Source of the DNA: a virus
Reading direction: 5' to 3' (one strand)
Virus record (IMG/VR): IMGVR_UViG_3300014838_000067
Span: 1 to 27,478 of that record
DNA length: 27,478 nucleotides
The notes under the pieces are model-generated. The model made no database searches. It was not told the origin of the DNA and was given only the letters and a program-made list of their open reading frames with translations. The stretch's first letter is position 1. Every line of letters starts with the position of its first letter. Of this stretch, positions 5,835-12,188 are shown piece by piece. The translations under genes were made by a program, and so were the position numbers.

Positions 5835-6047
5835 ATGTTTTACAGAGAAGAGTTTGAAATAGCTTTAATAAAAAATAAAACTAATCAACAAAAGCTTGCA
5901 AAAGAATACGGTTGTTCAAGTAAATTCTTCAATCTTTTTATTAATGGTAAGAAAAAAAGTAAACCGCTTGAAAAATTTATCAGCGAGAAATTAAATATTT
6001 TACCGATGCAGGATGATAAAAACAATTCATCCAGAGAAATTGCCTAA
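5835..6047 (+). CDS. Cro-like HTH regulator
   Basis: A 70-residue basic protein, first gene of the rightward early operon. An HTH pattern (NQQKLAKEYGCSSKFFNLFI, about residues 17-36) is followed by a Lys-rich turn and a short polar tail. Size and position opposite the CI-like repressor across shared operators are what a Cro protein shows. It would repress both promoters after induction. GGAAAGAAT precedes the ATG. Some plasmid copy regulators look alike, but the context favours Cro. Confidence 0.7.
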   Translation: MFYREEFEIALIKNKTNQQKLAKEYGCSSKFFNLFINGKKKSKPLEKFISEKLNILPMQDDKNNSSREIA

Positions 6048-6077
6048 AAAATATAAATTGCAAATCAAAGATTAAAG

Positions 6078-6097
6078 CGTCCTGTAAGAATAGGATG
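6078..6097 (+). promoter_or_regulatory. Short hairpin between early genes
   Basis: CGTCCT and AGGATG pair (one G-T) around an 8-nt loop. It lies in the untranslated stretch before the gene at 6135. A similar weaker hairpin, AGTGGT with ACCGCT, lies before the gene at 6523. No T tract; a processing or stability role is possible. Confidence 0.3.
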
Positions 6098-6134
6098 GCA
6101 ACGGCATACAAAAATTTAAAAGGAACTTTGAAAA

Positions 6135-6260
6135 ATGGACGAAATTACGCAAATCTTAATTGAAACTTTATATGAGTTTATTGATAATTCAGATGATAAC
6201 GAGCTTGTAGCTAAAGCAAGTACATTTTTATGTGAATTGGAAGATGTGGAGGATAAATAA
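6135..6260 (+). CDS. Small acidic early protein
   Basis: A 41-residue protein (MDEITQILIETLYEFIDNSD and onward), strongly acidic and predicted helical. An AAAAGGAA site stands 8-11 bp before ATG. The next gene begins 1 bp after its stop and uses GGAGG inside its 3' end, so the two are coupled. No family is recognised. Small acidic early phage proteins often bind host factors, but nothing here shows a target. Confidence 0.55.
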   Translation: MDEITQILIETLYEFIDNSDDNELVAKASTFLCELEDVEDK

Positions 6261-6261
6261 A

Positions 6262-6465
6262 ATGGAATGTCCATATCGTAGCTTATATATGGCTTTGCAA
6301 AAACTGAATAAGCTTGATAAAAAAGCAGTTATTAATAAATATGAAATTAGGACCTTTGGAGAAGTCCAGCAAGCCGAATCGATGCGGTATTTTAATTTGC
6401 CTGTATCTTCTAGAAGGATTAAGCACGAGTGGCTTGTAGAAATAATTTTAAATTTAGCTAAGTAA
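6262..6465 (+). CDS. Small early protein, unknown
   Basis: A 67-residue basic protein starting MECPYRSLYMALQKLNKLDK. The ATG at 6262 is chosen because GGAGG lies about 9 bp upstream, inside the end of the previous gene; a TTG at 6232 would overlap that gene. A mixed helical composition and a central YEIRTFGEVQQAESMRYF segment are visible. No catalytic or binding motif is recognised. Confidence 0.55.
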   Translation: MECPYRSLYMALQKLNKLDKKAVINKYEIRTFGEVQQAESMRYFNLPVSSRRIKHEWLVEIILNLAK

Positions 6466-6522
6466 AAGATTTGCAGTGGTCGTATACCGCTGTATTTATA
6501 ACAAAAACAGGAGAAAAATAAA

Positions 6523-6786
6523 ATGAGAGAACATCTAGGAAAAGTAGCAAAAGACAAAGTTACAGGATTTAAAGGAATTGTAACAGGTATAACAACTTAT
6601 TTGACAGGTTGTGACCAATATTGTTTAGTTCCAAAGGCTGAAGATAAAAGTAAATATCCTACTGTGCAATGGCTTGACGTAGATAGATTAGAGTTTCAAG
6701 ACGATAAAAAAATTAAAATAGACACAAGTGTACATAAATGTGCTTGGGATACTGCACCTATATATTATTTGTTGCAGCAACATTAA
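6523..6786 (+). CDS. Conserved phage protein with TGF / TGCDQY motifs, function unknown
   Basis: An 87-residue protein. The first 55 residues look like a small beta-barrel: GKVAKDKVTGFKGIVTGI, then TGCDQYCLVP and WLDVDRLEF. I recall this pattern from many phage and mobile-element proteins without a known function; no family name is claimed. The C-terminal KCAWDTAP contributes one more Cys. CAGGAG lies 11 bp before ATG. It sits in the early operon between two hairpins. Confidence 0.65.
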   Translation: MREHLGKVAKDKVTGFKGIVTGITTYLTGCDQYCLVPKAEDKSKYPTVQWLDVDRLEFQDDKKIKIDTSVHKCAWDTAPIYYLLQQH

Positions 6787-6787
6787 G

Positions 6788-6824
6788 TGCTGTCGCCAAC
6801 GTAAGCGTGAGAAGCGTGACAGCA
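6788..6824 (+). promoter_or_regulatory. GC-rich hairpin with tandem AAGCGTGA repeats
   Basis: TGCTGTC and GACAGCA (7 bp) close a 23-nt loop that contains AAGCGTGA twice, at 6803 and 6812, one base apart. It begins 2 bp after the stop of the previous gene and is much richer in GC than its surroundings. There is no T tract. It could be an RNA-protein site, a processing site or a DNA operator. Confidence 0.4.
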
Positions 6825-6860
6825 TGAGAGAATGCGTTTATTAATTATGGAGTGAGAAAA

Positions 6861-7010
6861 ATGGCTAAATATGTACCATTAACATTTATGGGATTACTTG
6901 ATTTATTTCAAACAAACAAAAAATCTGTAGGAAAAAATGAAAAATTCAAGGATCTGCTTGAAAATGATTATTCTCAAATCCTTGAATATCTTAATTTGAC
7001 TGGTAAATGA
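6861..7010 (+). CDS. Small early protein, unknown
   Basis: A 49-residue protein (MAKYVPLTFMGLLDLFQTNK and onward). The start is supported by GGAGTGAG 6 bp before ATG. The N-terminal half is mildly hydrophobic and the rest charged; it is too short and broken for a clear membrane helix. Its TGA overlaps the ribosome-binding sequence GAGGGG of the next frame. No family recognised. Confidence 0.5.
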   Translation: MAKYVPLTFMGLLDLFQTNKKSVGKNEKFKDLLENDYSQILEYLNLTGK

Positions 7011-7022
7011 GGGGAATTAAAT

Positions 7023-7205
7023 ATTAAATTTAAAATTTCTTCCAACAAAGAAGCTTTTGCAAAAGTTGATATGCAAGTTTCAAAGAAATTTGAAAAAATA
7101 AGCAATTATGTTGAACTTCCGCAAAATGAGGCGGGAGAAATATTTATCGATAATCCAGACCAGGAAGTTTTGCAGAACGTTCTGCCATTTGGGGTGTCGG
7201 AATAA
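7023..7205 (+). CDS. Small early protein, probably started at ATT
   Basis: A 60-residue frame (KFKISSNKEAFAKVDMQVSK and onward, ending VLPFGVSE) with coding-like composition. No ATG, GTG or TTG exists near its 5' end. ATT at 7023 lies 8 bp after AGGGG (7010-7014), an ideal spacing. The alternative is an internal ATG at about 7068, without a good site, giving about 45 residues. ATT starts are rare but known, for example infC. Function unknown. Confidence 0.45.
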   Translation: MKFKISSNKEAFAKVDMQVSKKFEKISNYVELPQNEAGEIFIDNPDQEVLQNVLPFGVSE

Positions 7206-7212
7206 TTTATTT

Positions 7213-7247
7213 AAAAAAATAACTCTCTAACTTGAATTAGAGAGTTA
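7213..7247 (-). terminator. Intrinsic terminator pointing leftward inside the rightward operon
   Basis: TAACTCTCTAA (7220-7230) and TTAGAGAGTTA (7237-7247) form a perfect 11-bp stem with a 6-nt loop. The T tract (seven) follows only on the minus strand; on the plus strand AAAA follows. It would stop antisense transcripts, or fold as a plain hairpin in the early mRNA. Confidence 0.55.
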
Positions 7248-7290
7248 AAACAGTGTTAATAATTTTGTAAACTGGAAAGAAACTTATATT

Positions 7291-8001
7291 ATGTTAAATG
7301 TATCAACTACACAAGCTAATTATACTATTAAACAATATGAACTGTCAACAGTAATAACACATAACAGGTTTTTTAAACGTGTTAGTTTAACTCCATCTGC
7401 TAAATTAATAATAAGATGTCTGATAGATTGTTGGAATCCTGATAATAAATTAATGTTCCCTCGTCAGGAAATGATTGCAGATGCCTGTGATATGTCTGTC
7501 AGATCAGTTGAGAAGGCTATTAAAGAGCTAAAAGAAAATGGATTAATTTTAATAACAAAAAAATATAATAAAAATGCTTATACATTCACTAATGAATTTT
7601 TTGCTCTAGTTTTTAAAGTTGATAATTTTTCACCAGAAAATGCCAAAAAGTGCGCTCGCATCTTACCCGAAATTATTGCAGGGCTACCCGAAAATTCTGC
7701 GGTTACATATATAACCAATAAAGAACCAATAAATATTAACCGTAACGAAAATAAAAATTTAAATTTTAATAAAAACAAAACGGATTATAAAAATGATTGG
7801 AGGAACAATATGACAACTGGGATAACTTATAAAGATCCAGAAAATACAAAGCAGGCAATGGCTGAAACATTTAGTGTTAAGTGTGGATCTCCACTGGATT
7901 TGCCTAAAGAGGAACAAATTGAATATTATAACAAGCTTCCAGATTTTGCTAAAAATGGGATTTTTGGCCGCGAAATTAAGAAACGTTGGAATTTGCAATA
8001 A
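7291..8001 (+). CDS. Winged-helix replication-initiation-type protein (copy B)
   Basis: A 236-residue protein. Residues about 28-110 contain an HTH_36-type winged helix (LTPSAKLIIRCLIDCW, FPRQEMIADACDMSVRSVEK, AIKELKENGLILITKK), as in phage replication proteins of the O or DnaD-like type. A long Asn/Lys-rich linker follows. The C-terminal 40 residues (GSPLDLPKEEQIEYYNKLPD and onward, ending KKRWNLQ) match the tails of the genes at 2528 and 9067. It is the central gene of the early operon, where lambda-like phages keep O. It probably binds the origin and recruits the host helicase; this is inference. Confidence 0.65.
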   Translation: MLNVSTTQANYTIKQYELSTVITHNRFFKRVSLTPSAKLIIRCLIDCWNPDNKLMFPRQEMIADACDMSVRSVEKAIKELKENGLILITKKYNKNAYTFTNEFFALVFKVDNFSPENAKKCARILPEIIAGLPENSAVTYITNKEPININRNENKNLNFNKNKTDYKNDWRNNMTTGITYKDPENTKQAMAETFSVKCGSPLDLPKEEQIEYYNKLPDFAKNGIFGREIKKRWNLQ

Positions 8002-8016
8002 TTTGGAGTTATTGAT

Positions 8017-8151
8017 ATGAAAGAATGTGAAACAAATGGGACTTGCACTACTAGCATAGGTTATTGTATACAACGTGAATATGATAGAGAGGATTGGGAT
8101 TGTAAAAACTGTTGTTTTAACGGGAAATATGAGGATAATATATGCCAATAG
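8017..8151 (+). CDS. Small Cys-rich protein
   Basis: A 44-residue protein with seven Cys (positions 4, 10, 17, 29, 32, 33, 43), which probably binds a metal, likely zinc, through CKNCC and the other Cys. TTTGGAG stands 8 bp before ATG. Its 3' end overlaps the next gene by 10 bp, so the two are translated together. The family is not recognised. Confidence 0.55.
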   Translation: MKECETNGTCTTSIGYCIQREYDREDWDCKNCCFNGKYEDNICQ

Positions 8152-8267
8152 AGAATTTTATATGTGCCAATTGTGATGGTGCCGTAGAAATTAAAGGATA
8201 TATGGATAAATATTTTATTTGCGTGATTTGCGGTAAAAAAAATAATGTCAAAAAAGTAAAAAAATAA
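8142..8267 (+). CDS. Small zinc-ribbon protein
   Basis: A 41-residue protein with a minimal zinc ribbon: CANC (C8, C11) and CVIC (C27, C30) followed by a Lys-rich tail. The ATG lies inside the previous gene. Similar mini-ribbons occur in many phages and may bind nucleic acid or protein. Function unknown. Confidence 0.55.
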   Translation: MPIENFICANCDGAVEIKGYMDKYFICVICGKKNNVKKVKK

Positions 8268-8304
8268 TTAGTTAAGCTTGTTTATTTGAGGAGTAACGGG
8301 ATAT

Positions 8305-8511
8305 ATGCGAGTTATTAGGACAAGAATAACAGAATTAATCAAAGAAAATAAGACTACAAAAATAAGCTTAGCTAGAAAATTGGGTGTCTCAAGAGATACT
8401 GTTCAGAATTGGGATAAAGGGCGTTCAATGCCATCAATGACAAATAGTATAATGCTTGTAGGAATTTTAAAATGTAAAATAGAACAATTGTCTGAAATTA
8501 TTGAATGTTAA
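8305..8511 (+). CDS. Small XRE-family HTH regulator
   Basis: A 68-residue protein made of one helix-turn-helix domain: ISLARKLGVSRDTVQNWDKG (about residues 24-43), then a short helix. Strong site GAGGAGTAACGGG before ATG. It is the fourth XRE-like protein here (with those at 4600, 5247 and 5835). In the middle of the early operon it may switch early to late expression or modulate the antirepressor; no operator is identified. Confidence 0.7.
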   Translation: MRVIRTRITELIKENKTTKISLARKLGVSRDTVQNWDKGRSMPSMTNSIMLVGILKCKIEQLSEIIEC

Positions 8512-8678
8512 ATAATATTTAACCTATGCAAAATAAAATATATAGATTAAATTAAAAACAAGAAATTAAGAAATTGAATAACTTCGTTAATACAAGATCT
8601 CGGATGAAGTACTGTAGGATATGCGTTCGTATGTGCGAAATTGCGGCCGAAAAACGTAATCAGAAAAGGGGCGGAGCT

Positions 8679-9077
8679 ATGACAAAAATTTATTGTAATC
8701 ATTGCCATACAAATCAAAAAGCAGATGTTATAGAAATTAAAATCCCTGAAATGTATTATAATCCTGAATTAATGGCTTTTTATCTTTTAATAATTCCTGC
8801 GTGCGCAAATTGTGGCAGTAGAAAAATTTTGCCTGTTGGCTTAACTTATTTGGGTAATTTTGTCGAATATGAATATTTAAAATTAAGATTTTGTGAAAAA
8901 CTTGCAAGAAATATTATAAGAAAGCTTGATGGATTACCAATAATTCAACACGCAAAAGATAAAAAAGGATTTTATCTTTTGTATTCAGAGCGAGGAGTGG
9001 TGAAGCGTTGCTACTCGAATTTATCTACATTAAAATTAGGTATAGACCCAAACTGGGATAGGAATTATGCAAGCTAA
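8679..9077 (+). CDS. Zinc-ribbon early protein
   Basis: A 132-residue protein from the ATG at 8679, which has GGGGCGGAG directly before it. An ATG at 8604 and a TTG at 8574 would extend it by 25 or 35 residues, adding CRICVRMC; those lack a comparable site. It carries CNHC (C6, C9) and CANC (C42, C45), an apparent four-Cys zinc site, followed by a basic helical region. The last 11 bases overlap the next gene. No family recognised; nucleic-acid binding is possible. Confidence 0.6.
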   Translation: MTKIYCNHCHTNQKADVIEIKIPEMYYNPELMAFYLLIIPACANCGSRKILPVGLTYLGNFVEYEYLKLRFCEKLARNIIRKLDGLPIIQHAKDKKGFYLLYSERGVVKRCYSNLSTLKLGIDPNWDRNYAS

Positions 9078-9591
9078 GAAACCATATAACCATTCAGACT
9101 ATGTGAAATGTAAGGAAGTAGAAATATTCGCTAAGCATTATAATTTTGAATGTAACTGTGGAAAATTTTTAGGTCGAAATAAAGTATTTAGGGTATTACG
9201 GCGATTAAAAATTATCAATAAGGATAATGTGCCTTATCAGTCTTATCTAAGTAATTTTTTAACTTTGAATAAAGAATATAAAAAGGGCAATGTGAGTTCT
9301 AATAAGACTCACATTTTTATTAAGCCTGAAAGCGAACAATATTTAGTAAAAAGAATTACTGATTATCTTGATGATCATTGCGTGTGCGAATCTAAGAAAA
9401 AGAAAAATAATAAAGAGCTTAGTAATATTACAATAGATAATCAAAGCTCAGGTAATGAAATTGTCAGCTGTTCATCTCCGGCAGATTACACAAGAGAAGA
9501 AGCATTAAAATGGCTTTCTAAGTTACCTGAATTTTTAAAAAATAAACAAACGGCCATTGATTTACGCAAAAAATGGGGAATTGATAGTTAA
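9067..9591 (+). CDS. Antirepressor-like protein with ANT (KilAC) domain and shared C-terminal motif
   Basis: A 174-residue protein. Residues about 15-100 resemble the KilAC/ANT domain of phage antirepressors: LGRNKVFRVLRRLKIINKDN, then VPYQSYLSNFL and, after a loop, THIFIKPESEQYLVKRI. A Lys/Asn/Ser-rich linker follows. The last 40 residues (SPADYTREEALKWLSKLPEF and onward) are the motif shared with the replication-type proteins at 2528 and 7291. No N-terminal Bro or AntA domain is present. Antirepressor action on the CI-like protein is plausible because that repressor has no cleavage domain, but the shared tail suggests a replication link. Confidence 0.6.
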   Translation: MQAKKPYNHSDYVKCKEVEIFAKHYNFECNCGKFLGRNKVFRVLRRLKIINKDNVPYQSYLSNFLTLNKEYKKGNVSSNKTHIFIKPESEQYLVKRITDYLDDHCVCESKKKKNNKELSNITIDNQSSGNEIVSCSSPADYTREEALKWLSKLPEFLKNKQTAIDLRKKWGIDS

Positions 9592-9597
9592 ATAAAA

Positions 9598-9909
9598 ATG
9601 GCTAAAGATTTTGCTAAAGATTTTTACAATTCTCCTGCTTGGAAAAGAGTAAGAAAATTATACAAACGAGATATGTTGGGCATTTGTGAACGATGTAATA
9701 GTAATGTTGATCTTAAGATACATCACAAAATATATTTAACGCCACAAAATATTAATGATCCTAAAATAACAATGTCATTCAGCAATTTGGAATTACTTTG
9801 TATTAATTGCCACAACAAAGAACACTTTGTAAAGTATTCAGCAGTTGATGATAGCCTGAAATTCAATGACAATGGCGAATTGGTACGAATTGACATCCCC
9901 CCGGTTTAA
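9598..9909 (+). CDS. HNH endonuclease of the DNA-packaging type
   Basis: A 103-residue protein with a full HNH fold: FYNSPAWKRVRK at the N-terminus, C30-x2-C33, the catalytic region IHHKIYL (H42, H43), N63, and C68-x2-C71 with H72 in CINCHNKEH. HNH proteins of this size beside the terminase genes are required for terminase-driven cos cleavage in HK97-like phages. The gene stands directly upstream of the non-coding region before TerS, which supports this role. Confidence 0.85.
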   Translation: MAKDFAKDFYNSPAWKRVRKLYKRDMLGICERCNSNVDLKIHHKIYLTPQNINDPKITMSFSNLELLCINCHNKEHFVKYSAVDDSLKFNDNGELVRIDIPPV

Positions 9910-10129
9910 TTTTACAGGTGCCACTGATTCGACACCGTATGCAAAGGTGTGTGTGATGAAAGTCTAATTTTGGGGTGGGGGTGGTATTGGAATTGGGGTG
10001 AAATCTCGCCTCTGTTTGTTTCTGTGTTGGATTTTTCGATTATTTTAAATAGCGTTTTTTTTAAAAACTTTTTTCTTTTTGCAGCGAAATGTATTTCTTT
10101 TTGAAAAGTAATTAATAAATAGGTAAAAA
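9910..10129. other. Non-coding region before the terminase; candidate cos/packaging site
   Basis: No credible gene lies in these 220 bp. It holds a small hairpin (ACACC 9932-9936 with GGTGT 9946-9950), a striking G-rich run with tracts at 9972-9975, 9977-9981 and 9995-9998, and a T-rich stretch near 10050-10080. Its place between the HNH nuclease and TerS is where cos lies in many HK97-like phages. No cohesive end can be defined from the sequence alone. Confidence 0.4.
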
Positions 10130-10510
10130 ATGACAGAAAAACAAATAGAAAAACAAAAAATAGAAAAAAAAGTAAGAAGTCGGATAAAGACAAAGATTAA
10201 AGATCTGCTTTCATTTTATAAAGATGCGCCATTAGATCGTGTAGATACTTATCGATCAGCTATTGTAACTTTAGCTAATATTAATATACATATTCAGGAT
10301 TGCGAAGAGGCTATTTTAATTAATGGGCGAAGAATACGATATCAAAATGGTAAAAGCCAATGGGGATATAAAAGAAATGATGATATAGACACTCTTAAAG
10401 AGTTGACCCTATTGAAAATTAAGCTTGAAAACCATTTACAGCTAGTATTATATGGCGAAAATGATAAAGGGTTAGAGGATGACGGTTTTGATGAGCTTAG
10501 CAACCGTTGA
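10130..10510 (+). CDS. Terminase small subunit (probable)
   Basis: A 126-residue protein with a very basic, helical N-terminus (EKQIEKQKIEKKVRSRIKTK), a helical middle and an acidic tail. It lies between the HNH gene and TerL, and its end overlaps TerL by 32 bp. Small subunits bind the packaging site and load TerL. The sequence is divergent and I cannot see a clear HTH, so the call rests mainly on position and size. TAGGTAAAAA precedes ATG. Confidence 0.6.
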   Translation: MTEKQIEKQKIEKKVRSRIKTKIKDLLSFYKDAPLDRVDTYRSAIVTLANINIHIQDCEEAILINGRRIRYQNGKSQWGYKRNDDIDTLKELTLLKIKLENHLQLVLYGENDKGLEDDGFDELSNR

Positions 10511-12176
10511 ATATTATGATAATCCGATATTTAAATACAATGAAAAAATTCAATCTGGTGAAATTGCTGCATGTGAAAAGCTTAAGAAAATATATAAATA
10601 TGTAGTTGATAGTCTTTCAAATCCTGAATGTGAGTTTGAATATTCGCATATTAAGGCAAATAAGGCTATAGGATTTGTAGAGAGGTTTTGTAAGCACTCA
10701 AAAGGCAAGTGGGGCGGTAAACCTTTAACATTAGAGTTATGGCAAAAAGCTTTAATTGCTTGCATGTTCGGCCTTATAAATAAAAAAACTGGTTTAAGGC
10801 AAATTAAAGAAACATTTCTGCTTGTTGCTAGAAAAAATGGAAAGTCTCTTTTGGCGTCAGCTATTGCATTGTATTGTCTGATGTTGGATGGAGAGGCAGG
10901 CGCTGAAGTTTACTCGATTGCAACAAAAAGAGAACAGGCCAAAATAGTTTGGGATGAATCAGTAAAAATGATTAAAAAATCTCCTGCTTTAAATAAACGT
11001 ACAAAATGTTTAGTCTCTGAAATTAAATTTAAAGACTCTGTTTTTAAACCATTATCCAGTGAATCAAAAAGTTTAGACGGTTTAAACGTATCAACTGCAA
11101 TTATAGATGAATTACACGAGATGAGAGATAAAAATCTATATGATGTTATTGTTGACAGTTGTGCGTCTAGGACACAGCCTGTAATTTTTGATATTTCGAC
11201 TGCCGGAACTCATAGGGAGGGAATATTTGATATTAAGTATAGGGAAGCAGAAAACTTAATAAAAAAAATTGATGAAAAGAAAAAATTTAATTTAAGATTT
11301 CTTCCGATTTTTTATGAATTGGATTTTGAGAAAGAATATTTAAATGAAGAATGCTGGATTAAAGCTAACCCTAATTTAAATATATCAAAAGATAAAAGTG
11401 TTCTTAATGATGAGATAGAAAAGGTAAAAGATCAGGAAGAATTAAAAACTAATTTACTCTGTAAACACTTTAATCTTAGACAAAACAGCGCATCAAAATG
11501 GTTAACCTGGGAACAAAAGGAAAACAAGGCAACATTTGATATTGAAATGTTTAGAGATTTTTATGCGGGTGGTGGCGTTGATATATCAAGTACAACTGAT
11601 TTAACAGCTGCTTGTTTGCTCTTAAAGAAACCTTTTGAAGATACTTTATATTTTATGCATATGTACTGGCTGCCAGTTGAAAATATAGATCAGCGTGAAA
11701 AGGAAGATAAAGTACCTTATTCGTTATGGGTTAAGCAAGGTTATTTGCGCTTATGTGAAGGAAATAAAGTTAATCCTAGTGATATTACTATCTGGTTTAA
11801 AGAAATTCAGGAAAAATATGGAATTTATTTGTATCGCTGCGGTTTTGATTCCTGGGGATCTCAAATGTGGGTCAAAGAGATGCAGGATGCTTTCACAAAG
11901 GATGTACCAGAACAAGTAATACAGGGTGCTAAGACTTTAAGTAACCCTATGAAGCAATTAGGGGCTGATTTAAAGAGTAAATTAATTAATTATGGTAATA
12001 ATCCTATTACTTTTTGGAATCTAACCAATGTAAGTGTAGTTGTTGATAGAAATAATAATATAGTCCCCTGCAAGAGTAATCAAAAGCAACGTATAGATGG
12101 TGTAGCAGCTATGCTAGATGCTTATGTTGTCTATAAAAATAACAGTCAGGATTTTGACAGTATGAATAATAGGTAA
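10479..12176 (+). CDS. terL: Terminase large subunit
   Basis: A 565-residue packaging motor of the HK97/Terminase_1 type. It has the ATPase domain with Walker A VARKNGKS (116-123), Walker B TAIIDELHEM (D210, E211), a coupling motif STAGT (240-244), and a C-terminal RNase H-like nuclease with GGGVDISSTTDLTA and GFDSWGSQMWVKEM. It drives DNA into the prohead and cuts it. The start at 10479 has GGG 7 bp upstream; the ATG at 10491 is an alternative. Full family length and all key motifs are present. Confidence 0.95.
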   Translation: MTVLMSLATVEYYDNPIFKYNEKIQSGEIAACEKLKKIYKYVVDSLSNPECEFEYSHIKANKAIGFVERFCKHSKGKWGGKPLTLELWQKALIACMFGLINKKTGLRQIKETFLLVARKNGKSLLASAIALYCLMLDGEAGAEVYSIATKREQAKIVWDESVKMIKKSPALNKRTKCLVSEIKFKDSVFKPLSSESKSLDGLNVSTAIIDELHEMRDKNLYDVIVDSCASRTQPVIFDISTAGTHREGIFDIKYREAENLIKKIDEKKKFNLRFLPIFYELDFEKEYLNEECWIKANPNLNISKDKSVLNDEIEKVKDQEELKTNLLCKHFNLRQNSASKWLTWEQKENKATFDIEMFRDFYAGGGVDISSTTDLTAACLLLKKPFEDTLYFMHMYWLPVENIDQREKEDKVPYSLWVKQGYLRLCEGNKVNPSDITIWFKEIQEKYGIYLYRCGFDSWGSQMWVKEMQDAFTKDVPEQVIQGAKTLSNPMKQLGADLKSKLINYGNNPITFWNLTNVSVVVDRNNNIVPCKSNQKQRIDGVAAMLDAYVVYKNNSQDFDSMNNR

Positions 12177-12188
12177 ATAAAATTAAAA

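Noticed and set aside
8574-8678. Extension of the zinc-ribbon gene to TTG 8574 or ATG 8604
   Set aside because: Only the ATG at 8679 has a strong ribosome site; the extension adds Cys residues but shows no clear continuity with a domain.
9912-10193. Leftward 93-codon frame over the region before TerS
   Set aside because: A Phe/Leu-rich translation of A-rich DNA that overlaps the TerS start; no ribosome site or recognisable pattern.
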